This document shows positions 36,708 to 44,781 of a stretch of DNA of 57,260 nt, in pieces. The position numbers and the translations under genes were made by a program. Origin of the DNA: Massilia alkalitolerans DSM 17462 (GTDB taxonomy: Bacteria > Pseudomonadota > Gammaproteobacteria > Burkholderiales > Burkholderiaceae_D); contig NZ_ATYR01000013.1 in the NCBI RefSeq assembly GCF_000427785.1, positions 10,927 through 68,186 on the forward strand, in the 5' to 3' direction. Below the pieces are notes generated by a model. The model was not told the DNA's origin and did not search any database. It was given only the letters and a program-made list of their open reading frames with translations. How positions within the stretch are numbered: the stretch's first letter is position 1; every line of letters begins with the position of its first letter.

Positions 36708-39563
36708 ATGGCCAACCGCCATGGCACTAACAATTCATTTGTGGTCGATATGGAAAACCCTGCTGCACTAGACAACCCTGCCGTACAGCCCGCCCTGGAC
36801 AAGGACGCGCCATTGAAAGAAGACATCCGCCTGCTCGGCCGCCTGCTCGGCGACGTGCTGCGCGAACAGGAAGGCGAAGCCGTGTTCGAGGTGGTCGAGA
36901 CCATTCGCCAGACGGCGGTGCGTTTCCGCCGCGACGCCGACCCGGTGGCCGGCGAGGAACTCACCACCCTGCTGCACCGGCTCACGCGCGACCAGACCAT
37001 TTCGGTGGTGCGCGCCTTCTCCTACTTCTCGCACCTGGCCAACATCGCCGAGGACCAGCACCACATCCGCCGCCGCCGCGCCCACCTGATGCGCGGCGCC
37101 GCGCCGCGCCAGGGCAGCGTCGGCCATGCGCTCGGCAAGCTACGCGACGCCGGCGTGCCGCGGGAAGTCGTCGAAGACTTCTTCAAGGACGCCCTGATCG
37201 CGCCGGTGCTCACCGCGCACCCGACCGAAGTGCAGCGCAAGAGCATCCTCGACGCCGAGCACGACATCGCGCGCCTGCTGGCCGATCGCGACCGCGGCCT
37301 GACGCCGAAGGAACTGAATCGCAACACCCAGCTGCTGCAGGCGCGCATCGCCACCCTGTGGCAGACCCGCATGCTGCGCTACTCCAAGCTGACCGTGGCC
37401 GACGAGATCGACAACGCGCTGTCCTACTACCGCATCACCTTCCTGCGCGAAGTGCCGGGCCTGTACGACGACATCGAGGACGAGATCGCGTCTTACTACG
37501 GCGGCGAAGCCAGGCTGGGCGAATCGCAGTACCTGCAGATGGGCAGCTGGATCGGCGGCGACCGCGACGGCAACCCGAACGTGAATGCCGACACCATGCG
37601 CCATGCGCTGGTGCGCCAGTCGACCACCATCCTCGACTTCTACCTGGACGAAGTGCACGCCCTCGGCGCCGAGCTGTCCACCTCGACCCTGATGGTGCCG
37701 GTGACGCCGCAGATGCAGGCGCTGGCCGACGCCTCGGTCGACAACTCCCCGCACCGCAGCGACGAGCCCTACCGCCGCGCCCTGATCGGCATCTACGCGC
37801 GCCTGGCCGCCACCGCGCGCGAACTGGGCGTCGACCACATCCTGCGCAAGGAAGTCGGCGAAGCCCCGCCCTACCTCGACGCCGCTTTGTTCGCGGCCGA
37901 CCTCGAGGTGCTGGCCGATTCGCTGCGCGCCAACCATGGCGCCGTGCTGGTCGAGCCGCGCCTCTCTAGCCTCAAGCGCGCCGCGCGCATCTTCGGCTTC
38001 CACCTGGCCTCGCTCGACATGCGCCAGAGTTCGGACGTGCACGAGCGCGTGCTGGCCGAACTATTTACGCGCGCGGGAGCCGAAGCCGACTACGCTGGCC
38101 TGAGCGAAGAACGGAAGGTCGAACTGCTGCTGCGCGAACTGGCGCAGCCGCGCCCCCTGTATTCGCCCTACGAGAGCTATTCGGACGAGACCAATTCCGA
38201 GCTGGCGATCCTGCGCGCGGCGCGCGACATCCGCCAGCGCTACGGCAGCCGCGCGATCCGCAACTACATCATCTCGCACACCGAGACCGTGTCCGACCTG
38301 CTGGAAGTGCTGCTGCTGCAGAAGGAGACCGGCCTGATGCGGGTATCCAGCGGCACCAGCGACGTGATGGTGATCCCGCTGTTCGAAACCATCCCCGACC
38401 TGCAGCGCGCCAGCGGCATCATGGACGAGTGGATGTCGATCCCGCTGGTGGCCGGCGTCATCGAACAACAGGGCCGCCTGCAGGAAGTCATGCTCGGCTA
38501 TTCGGACTCGAACAAGGACGGCGGCTTCCTGACCTCGAACTGGGAGCTGTACCAGGCCGAGCTCAAGCTGGTCGACGTGTTCGCCGCCAAAGGCGTCAAG
38601 CTGCGCCTGTTCCACGGCCGCGGCGGCACCGTGGGCCGCGGCGGCGGCCCGAGCTACGACGCGATCCGCGCCCAGCCGCCCGGCACCGTCAACGGCCAGA
38701 TCAGGCTCACCGAACAGGGCGAGATCATTGCCTCCAAGTTCTCGAATCCCGAGATCGGCCGGCGCAACCTGGAACTGCTGGTGGCCGCCACGCTGGAAGC
38801 GAGCCTGGTGCCGCACCCGGCGGACGAGGTGAACAACGCCAGATTGGCGCGCTACGAGGCCGTGATGGCCGAGCTGTCCGAACGCGCCTATCGCGCCTAC
38901 CGCAACCTGGTGTACGAGACCCCGGGCTTCACCGACTACTTCTTCAGCGCCACCCCGATCGCCGAGATCGCGGAACTGAACCTCGGTTCCCGTCCCGCCT
39001 CGCGCAAGTCGACCCGCCGCATCGAAGACCTGCGGGCGATTCCCTGGGGCTTCTCCTGGGGACAGTGCCGCCTGCTGCTGCCGGGCTGGTACGGCTTCGG
39101 CACGGCGGTGAGCGGCTGGCTGGCGGACGGCGAGCCGGGTGTGCGTGAAGAACGCCTGGCGCTGCTGCAGGAGATGTATGCAGGCTGGCCCTTCTTCGCG
39201 ACCCTGCTGTCGAACATGGACATGGTGCTGGCCAAAACCGACCTGGCGATCGCCTCGCGCTATGCCGGGCTGGTGGCGGACGTGGAGCTGCGCGAACGCA
39301 TCTTCCGCCGCATCACCGCCGAGCATGGGGAGACGCTGCGCCGCCTGGAATCCGTGACGGGGGTGAGCGAACGGCTGGCGGGCAACCCGCTGCTGGCACG
39401 CTCGATCCAGAACCGCTTCGCCTACCTCGATCCGCTGAACCACCTGCAGGTGGAGCTGATCCATCGCCGGCGCAAGCTGGGGGACAATGCGGATCCGCGG
39501 GTGCACCGCGGGATTCACTTGTCCATCAATGGGGTGGCTGCGGGCTTGCGCAATACTGGTTGA
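36708..39563 (+). CDS. ppc: Phosphoenolpyruvate carboxylase
   Basis: About 951 residues; makes oxaloacetate from PEP and bicarbonate. The catalytic His is in [45 protein letters not shown] and [19 protein letters not shown] are intact, and the C-terminus ends in the essential NTG. The start is uncertain: ATG 36648, 36708 and 36750 are all in frame. I take 36708, as 36648 has its AGGA only 2 nt away and 36750 has no visible ribosome site. Confidence 0.96.
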   Translation: MANRHGTNNSFVVDMENPAALDNPAVQPALDKDAPLKEDIRLLGRLLGDVLREQEGEAVFEVVETIRQTAVRFRRDADPVAGEELTTLLHRLTRDQTISVVRAFSYFSHLANIAEDQHHIRRRRAHLMRGAAPRQGSVGHALGKLRDAGVPREVVEDFFKDALIAPVLTAHPTEVQRKSILDAEHDIARLLADRDRGLTPKELNRNTQLLQARIATLWQTRMLRYSKLTVADEIDNALSYYRITFLREVPGLYDDIEDEIASYYGGEARLGESQYLQMGSWIGGDRDGNPNVNADTMRHALVRQSTTILDFYLDEVHALGAELSTSTLMVPVTPQMQALADASVDNSPHRSDEPYRRALIGIYARLAATARELGVDHILRKEVGEAPPYLDAALFAADLEVLADSLRANHGAVLVEPRLSSLKRAARIFGFHLASLDMRQSSDVHERVLAELFTRAGAEADYAGLSEERKVELLLRELAQPRPLYSPYESYSDETNSELAILRAARDIRQRYGSRAIRNYIISHTETVSDLLEVLLLQKETGLMRVSSGTSDVMVIPLFETIPDLQRASGIMDEWMSIPLVAGVIEQQGRLQEVMLGYSDSNKDGGFLTSNWELYQAELKLVDVFAAKGVKLRLFHGRGGTVGRGGGPSYDAIRAQPPGTVNGQIRLTEQGEIIASKFSNPEIGRRNLELLVAATLEASLVPHPADEVNNARLARYEAVMAELSERAYRAYRNLVYETPGFTDYFFSATPIAEIAELNLGSRPASRKSTRRIEDLRAIPWGFSWGQCRLLLPGWYGFGTAVSGWLADGEPGVREERLALLQEMYAGWPFFATLLSNMDMVLAKTDLAIASRYAGLVADVELRERIFRRITAEHGETLRRLESVTGVSERLAGNPLLARSIQNRFAYLDPLNHLQVELIHRRRKLGDNADPRVHRGIHLSINGVAAGLRNTG

Positions 39564-39601
39564 GGACCGGTACTGCCCATTCCGACCACCACCCTCAAGA
39601 C

Positions 39602-39705
39602 CGTCGCCCCGGCGCAGGCCGGGGCCCAAGTTCGATGCGTTTCGCTAGCGTTGTACGCTAGTGGCTGCGGAGCGACATTGGATCCCGGCCTACGCCGGGA
39701 TGACG
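39602..39705. repeat. 104-bp REP-pair (BIME-like) element downstream of ppc
   Basis: The left hairpin GCCCCGGCGCAGGCCGGGGC and the right hairpin ATCCCGGCCTACGCCGGGAT are inverted copies of each other, bounded by CGTC and GACG. Between them is a third hairpin, CTAGCGTtgtACGCTAG (39645-39661). The two outer stems differ by compensating base pairs (GC/GC versus AT/AT), so the hairpin shape is conserved. The GTCATCCCGGC...GGATCCA core is a widely seen proteobacterial REP-type sequence. Confidence 0.8.
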
Positions 39706-39736
39706 GATCATCTGATACTGGTGGAAGCGCGCGACC

Positions 39737-41932
39737 TTAGCCCGCACACATCCCCAACACACTGCCCTTCTTCAGGAACGCCGGCACCGCATTCGGCGAC
39801 ACGCACACCTGCGCCCCTGGATTGCCCGCGCTGCCTGTCTTGTTACACACCATCACCTTGCCCTCGCCGCAGCGCGCATCGATCACCTTGACCGTGGTGC
39901 TGGCCTGCGCGAAGCAGCTTTCCGGGCTGCTTGCTTGCGCCGTGAAGCTGTAGCTGCCCGCGGCGCTCGGCGCGAAGCTGGTCACCGCGCCGCTGGCGGT
40001 CGACAGCCCGCCGGCCGGGCTCCAGGTAAAGGTCGACGCGCCGGCCGCATCGCTCGCAGTCAAGCTCACGCTCTGCGGACCGTAGCCCAGCGCGATCGTG
40101 TTCGCCGGCAGGCCGGTGGCTTCCCCTGCGCCCGGGGTCACGCTGATCGACGGCTGCGGCACGTGGCCCAGCACCTGCACCAGGCCTTCCGCGCTGGCGC
40201 TGTTGCCGCCCTTGTCGACGGCGCTCAGCACCACCTTCTGCGCGCCGATGTCCGAGCACGAGAAGCTGGTGCGCGAGGCCGTCAAGGACTCCACGCCCCA
40301 GTTGTCGCTCGTGCCGCCATCGATCTCGCTCGCGGCGATCGAGACGGTGCCGTTCGCGAGCGTGACCGAGACCTCGCGGGTGCGCACGACCGGCGCCTCG
40401 AAGTCGTTGCTGACGGCGCCGGCGCGCGCGCTCTCGGTGCTCAGGCGGTTCAGCGCCGTCACCGTGTAGTAGTAATACTGGCCCGGCGCGACGCCCTTGT
40501 CGGCGAAGGCATTGGTGGCGGTGTCGGTCACGCCCAGCAGGTTGGCCGGGTTGTCCAGGTCCATCTCGCGATCCGGCGAGCGGTAGATGGCGTACTTGCG
40601 GGTCTTCTCGAGTTCGTCGGCGCTGTCCGCCGCCGACGCCCAGGCCAGGTTGACCGCGTTGTCGTCGCCCACGCTGGCGGCCAGTCCTGCCGGTGCGGCG
40701 GGCGCCGCCGTGCCTTTCCAGGCCATGGTCGGCAGCAGTGCCGGACGCGCATAGATGCTGTTCATCAGCGAAGTGCGGTAGCCCAGCGGGTCGTTCTGCA
40801 GGAACTGGTGGCGGAAGTGGACCTGGCCCGAGATGTTGGCCGACGCGCGGTTCAGCGCGATCTGGTTGTTGATCTGGTTCGGATCGAGCCAGCCGGCCGT
40901 GTTCATCTTGTAGTCGGCCAGGCCGATGTACATGTGGCGTTCGTAGGCGTTGTCGTTCCACCACGGCACCAGGAGCTTGTAGTCCGAGCCGGCCTGGCCA
41001 ATGTACCAGTAGACCTGCGGCGCCAGGTAGTCCACCCAGCCCTCGCGGATCCACTTGCGGGTGTCGGCAAACATGTGGGTGTAGTGCTGCAGGGCGCCGG
41101 CGCTGGTCGGGGACCCCACGGCCGGGTCGGTGCTGCTGCGGTAGATGCCGGACGGCGAGATGCCGAACTTCACCCAGGGCTTGACGGCGCGGATGCTGTC
41201 GTTCACGCGCGCGATCAGGATGTCGATGTTGTCGCGGCGCCAGTCGGCCCGGCCGGCTGGGGTATCCGGGAAGCCGCGCGGATCGGCGTGATACGCCGCG
41301 TCGTCGCCGGTGGTGCCGTTCGGGTAGAAGTAGTCGTCGAAGTGGATGCCGTCCACGTCGTAGCGGTTGACGATGTCCATGATGACGTTCACGACGTGGT
41401 CGCGCACCGCGGGCAGGCCCGGGTTCAGGATCTTCACGGTGCCGACCGTGAGCAGCCATTCCGGATGGGCGAGCGACACGTGGTTCGGCGCGTACATCGC
41501 CGTGTTGTTCTGGTTGGACGCCGTGGCCACCGCGCGGTAGGGATTGATCCAGGCATGGAATTCCATGCCGCGCTTGCGGGTCTCGTCGATCGCGAACTGC
41601 AGCGGGTCCCAGGCCGGGCTGGGCGTGCGGCCCTGCTGGTTGGTCAGGTAGTAGGACCAGGGTTCCAGCTCGCTCGGGTACATCGCGTCGGACTGGCTGC
41701 GCACCTGCAGGAAGGCGGCATTCATGCCGGTCGCCTTGTTGTGGTCCAGGATGGCCTTGAGCTTGGCCTGCTGCTGGGCCGGCGTATCGAGACGGCTGGG
41801 CCAGTCCAGGCTGATGTGGGTGCTGATCCACACGCCGCGCATCTCGCGCTTGGGTGAAACGGTCTGTGCATCGGCGTGGGAAATGGAAGCGACGAGCATG
41901 GCGGCTGCCGCTGCAAGCAAAAGTTTTTTCAT
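39737..41932 (-). CDS. Secreted glycoside-hydrolase-like protein (GHL10 / DUF187, YngK type) with C-terminal beta domains
   Basis: 731 residues starting at ATG 41932. Signal peptide MKKLLLAAAAAMLVASISHADAQ, then the GHL10 barrel: REMRGVWISTHISLDWPS, GMNAAFLQVRSQSDAMYPS, MEFHAWINPYRA, VDGIHFDDYFYP, KFGISPSGIYRSS, DYLAPQVYWYIGQ. A fibronectin-III-like domain (about 435-520, APAGLAASVGDDNAVNLAWA) and beta/PKD-like segments follow, and a Cys-containing tail (CGEGKVMVCNKTG). The family acts on cell-wall or other glycans; the substrate is unknown. Exported, not PEP-CTERM anchored. Confidence 0.88.
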   Translation of the reverse strand: MKKLLLAAAAAMLVASISHADAQTVSPKREMRGVWISTHISLDWPSRLDTPAQQQAKLKAILDHNKATGMNAAFLQVRSQSDAMYPSELEPWSYYLTNQQGRTPSPAWDPLQFAIDETRKRGMEFHAWINPYRAVATASNQNNTAMYAPNHVSLAHPEWLLTVGTVKILNPGLPAVRDHVVNVIMDIVNRYDVDGIHFDDYFYPNGTTGDDAAYHADPRGFPDTPAGRADWRRDNIDILIARVNDSIRAVKPWVKFGISPSGIYRSSTDPAVGSPTSAGALQHYTHMFADTRKWIREGWVDYLAPQVYWYIGQAGSDYKLLVPWWNDNAYERHMYIGLADYKMNTAGWLDPNQINNQIALNRASANISGQVHFRHQFLQNDPLGYRTSLMNSIYARPALLPTMAWKGTAAPAAPAGLAASVGDDNAVNLAWASAADSADELEKTRKYAIYRSPDREMDLDNPANLLGVTDTATNAFADKGVAPGQYYYYTVTALNRLSTESARAGAVSNDFEAPVVRTREVSVTLANGTVSIAASEIDGGTSDNWGVESLTASRTSFSCSDIGAQKVVLSAVDKGGNSASAEGLVQVLGHVPQPSISVTPGAGEATGLPANTIALGYGPQSVSLTASDAAGASTFTWSPAGGLSTASGAVTSFAPSAAGSYSFTAQASSPESCFAQASTTVKVIDARCGEGKVMVCNKTGSAGNPGAQVCVSPNAVPAFLKKGSVLGMCAG

Positions 41933-42198
41933 ATTGTCTTTTTTTGCAGGTTGAGGTGAACGCACCAGGGGAGCGCTGGTGGCGGTCCCCGGCGCCTCTC
42001 CACGCGCCGATGTGTTGCCATCCGCGAAACAGAGTACGCGCGAGCAATTTTGACAACCAATGAAATTCGGAACAGGCGGCATAACTGCCATGCATGAGTC
42101 GCGTGGCAGCCACGGCCGCAGCGAAACTGGCGCGGCCGGATGCGGAACGGCGGCCCGGCGATGCTAGGATGAGGACACCACTTTGCCAGGAGGCGGCG

Positions 42199-43044
42199 AT
42201 GGCGATCCGGAATGGAATGCGTGCGCTGGCAGTTGCCGGCGCGGTCATGAGCGGCCAGGCAATGGCGGACGTACAGGCCCATGCGACGGTCGGCAACTTG
42301 CGCGTCAGCCTGTTCGACCTCGACCTGACCGACGCGGTGACGCCTTCGCTGGTCTTCAGCGTTCCGCCGACGGTGTACCGCGAGCCGGATCCTGGACGCA
42401 TCGTCCTGCATTACCAGAACTTCAGCACCGGGTCGAGCGAGTCCGTGACGCGGCACGTGACGGCCGTTCCCGGCATGCCTGCCTCGCTCGCCTACAGCCA
42501 TGGCGACCACGCCGCAGTCGACGCCACGCTCGGCCACCCCTCCCCGGCGCCGGAGACGCAGGTCTTGTCGGTGTCCACACGGCTCGGGCCGGGCGGCAAT
42601 GTCGAAACGCAGAGCAGCGGCAGGGTGTACGCCGACGATGTCGAGTTCACGCTCTCGCCGAATACGCGCGCAAGCTTCAGTATCGAACTGGCGGTAAACG
42701 GAAGCACCACGCCCAGCGCAAGCCATCTCCAGAATCTCGAAGCTTTCGCCACCTTCCTGGTCGGCGGCCACGACGCCAGCGACCTGGCCGGCGACTATGC
42801 GCTGTTCGGCATCGGGACCTATTTCGACACCCCGCTCGCCATGGACGACACCGCCGTCATCAGCGTCGACTTCAGCAATGCGACCGGGGCGGAGCGCTAC
42901 GGCTTCCTGTCGTTCAGCGCGGGCGCCACCGCCTGGCTGACACCGGTCAGCGCGGTGCCGGAAGCCGCGTCCTGGGCCATGCTGCCCGTCGGCGCAATCC
43001 TGCTTGGCCGGCGCCTGCAAAGGACGCGCCGGCCGGCCCATTGA
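42199..43044 (+). CDS. Secreted protein with degenerate PEP-CTERM-like tail, paralogue of the next gene
   Basis: 281 residues; AGGAGG lies 5 nt before ATG 42199. Signal peptide MAIRNGMRALAVAGAVMSGQAMA, then DVQAHATVGNLRVSLFDLDLTDAVTPSL, a beta-rich body containing EFTLSPNTRASFSIEL, and the end VPEAASWAMLPVGAILLGRRLQ with a basic tail. The last part has the shape of a PEP-CTERM signal (Pro-Glu, hydrophobic helix, Arg cluster), but the second Pro of PEP is Ala. The next gene has the same opening and body plan, so the pair arose by tandem duplication. Function unknown. Confidence 0.82.
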   Translation: MAIRNGMRALAVAGAVMSGQAMADVQAHATVGNLRVSLFDLDLTDAVTPSLVFSVPPTVYREPDPGRIVLHYQNFSTGSSESVTRHVTAVPGMPASLAYSHGDHAAVDATLGHPSPAPETQVLSVSTRLGPGGNVETQSSGRVYADDVEFTLSPNTRASFSIELAVNGSTTPSASHLQNLEAFATFLVGGHDASDLAGDYALFGIGTYFDTPLAMDDTAVISVDFSNATGAERYGFLSFSAGATAWLTPVSAVPEAASWAMLPVGAILLGRRLQRTRRPAH

Positions 43045-43061
43045 CCAAGAGGTGAGGAAAC

Positions 43062-43994
43062 ATGAAAACCATTACGCGACTCCAGGCACTGGCCCTTGCC
43101 GGCGCCCTCGCCAGCGCTCCGGCGCTGGCCGACGTGCAGGGCGAGGCAACGCTGGGAAACCTGCGCTTCACACTGATCGATCTCGATCCGAACGACGCGG
43201 TCACGCCATCGCTGGAATGGGTCCTGCCGGGCCAGGGCTGGGGCGCGTCCAATGGCTACGCATCGGTTTATTACGACGCTTCCAGCACCGACTGGAACTG
43301 GGGCGAACACTACAACCGTTATGTGAATCCCGAGCCACGCGAGCCTGCGCGGATCGACTACGCGCCTGGCGCGCACGTCTCGCTGTCGGCTGCGTATACG
43401 CATCCGGATCCGCTCGGCCAGATGCTGTCGCTGTCAGTGCGCAATGCCCCGCTGGCGAACGCCTACTCCAGCGCCCAGGCGAATGTGTCCGCTGAACAGC
43501 TGGCGTTCTGGCTGTCGCCGAATACCCGCGTCTCGCTCAGTGTCGACATGAGCGCCAGCGCCAGCGTCGAGGCGCAGGGCACGCATGCCGAGTACCTGGG
43601 CTTGCTGGTGGCCTTCGGCGTCGCCGACTACCTGAACTACAACGATACGGACACCATCAACCTCCGCCGCCAGACCGGAACGGGGACCGGCCTGGCGCCC
43701 GGCTTCGACGAGACGGGAACGCTGACGGTCGACTTCAGCAATCCCTACGGCACCGCACGCCAGGGCAGCTTGCAACTCTCGCTGGGTGCGGAGGCCTGGA
43801 CCTCGCCGGTCAGCCCCGTGCCCGAGCCGTCCAGCCAGGCCATGCTGCTGGCAGGCGCCGCCCTGTTCGGATGGCGCCGTTTGCGCACTCAGCGCCGTAT
43901 CGACAGGCCAACCGTGAAGGCGACGTCCGGCGTGCGGCTGTTGAGTCCACGCGACAGCATCGCGTCGAGCTGCACGTCGTTCGACAGGAGGTAG
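43062..43994 (+). CDS. PEP-CTERM exoprotein with an unusual C-terminal extension
   Basis: 310 residues, starting MKTITRLQALALAGALASAP. It matches the upstream paralogue in DVQGEATLGNLRFTLIDLDPNDAVTPSL and LAFWLSPNTRVSLSVDM. The sorting signal VPEPSSQAMLLAGAALFGWRRLRTQRR is intact, but the frame then runs 33-34 more residues (IDRPTVKATSG... to FDRR) antisense to the end of the convergent beta-barrel gene, overlapping it by 106 bp. Normal PEP-CTERM proteins stop soon after the Arg cluster. The extension suggests a deletion that removed the original stop and the intergenic region. Confidence 0.82.
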   Translation: MKTITRLQALALAGALASAPALADVQGEATLGNLRFTLIDLDPNDAVTPSLEWVLPGQGWGASNGYASVYYDASSTDWNWGEHYNRYVNPEPREPARIDYAPGAHVSLSAAYTHPDPLGQMLSLSVRNAPLANAYSSAQANVSAEQLAFWLSPNTRVSLSVDMSASASVEAQGTHAEYLGLLVAFGVADYLNYNDTDTINLRRQTGTGTGLAPGFDETGTLTVDFSNPYGTARQGSLQLSLGAEAWTSPVSPVPEPSSQAMLLAGAALFGWRRLRTQRRIDRPTVKATSGVRLLSPRDSIASSCTSFDRR

Positions 43995-44684
43995 GCGGCG
44001 CCGAGGTCGAAGCTGGCCTCGGTGCCGCCATGCTTGCCGCGGGCGATGTGCGGCAGCGCCACTTCGACGATGCCGCGCAGGCGCTCGCCAAAGCTCTTCG
44101 CCAGCACGATGCCGAACAGGCCATACCGATAGCGCCCTGCGCCAGCGTCCTCGCGTTCGACACCGATTCCCGGCATCACGCCGAGCGCCATCCCGTTCGG
44201 CAGCGTCCACTCCCCCGATGACGCGCAACGCGGGGCGTACGCCCTGGCCGCGGAAGGCGCGCGAGCCGCTGTCGAACTCTGCCGAAGCCAGCAGCCCGAC
44301 CGAGGGCCGGCCGGCGGCGGCATCCACGAGGTGCCAGCCCAGGGCCAGCGTGGTGTCGCCATAGCCGGCATCGGTGCTGCGCCCGCCGTCCGCGCGCAGA
44401 TGCCGGTTCATGCGCCCTTCGGTCTCGACGCGCAGTTCAAGCGTGTCGGCGACGCCGAAACGCAGCACGGTGGGCGTGGACAGGATGCGCTCGCGCCCTG
44501 CCCCGCTGCGCTCGCGCTCGTACTGCAGGCCGGCTTCGAGCTGGAAACGGCCCTTGCCCACGACCGTGCTCGACTCGACGAAGTCGGGCCGGCCGCTTTC
44601 GATGACATCCTGGGCGCGCACGCCTGCCGCGCCCAGTGTCAGGACGAGGCCGGCAGCGGCGGCAAGAATGGCGGATGGGCGCAT
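43889..44684 (-). pseudogene. Outer-membrane beta-barrel 'transporter' (MetA/phenol-degradation type), frameshifted
   Basis: The signal peptide MRPSAILAAAAGLVLTLGAAGVRA and a barrel-like sequence (DFVESSTVVGKGRFQLEAGL, RFGVADTLELRVETEGR, GLLASAEFDSGSRAFRG) read in one frame down to ALRVIG. The sensible sequence then continues one base out of frame as EWTLPNGMALGVMPGIGV ... SNDVQLDAMLSRGLNS and ends FTVGLSIRR with TGA at 43889. The switch is at a run of five G on the coding strand (C5 at 44212-44216); four G would restore one frame of about 265 residues. It may be a true frameshift, phase variation, or a sequencing error. Family assignment is by overall pattern. Confidence 0.75.
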
Positions 44685-44728
44685 GGCTGCACCATAACGC
44701 AAGCGCGCAAGTTGCGACGCACAAGCGA

Positions 44729-44781
44729 AAAAAATGCCGCTCAGCCATCAACTGAGCGGCATTTTTACCAGTTGGTAAAAA
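44729..44781. terminator. rpoD terminator and adjoining palindrome
   Basis: AAAAATGCCGCTCA and TGAGCGGCATTTTT (about 44730-44766) make a strong hairpin with A and T runs on both sides, able to stop rpoD and anything arriving from the other direction. A second perfect palindrome ATTTTTACCA-GT-TGGTAAAAAT (44761-44782) overlaps it and touches the rpoD stop codon. The two can compete for the shared T-run. Confidence 0.85.
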
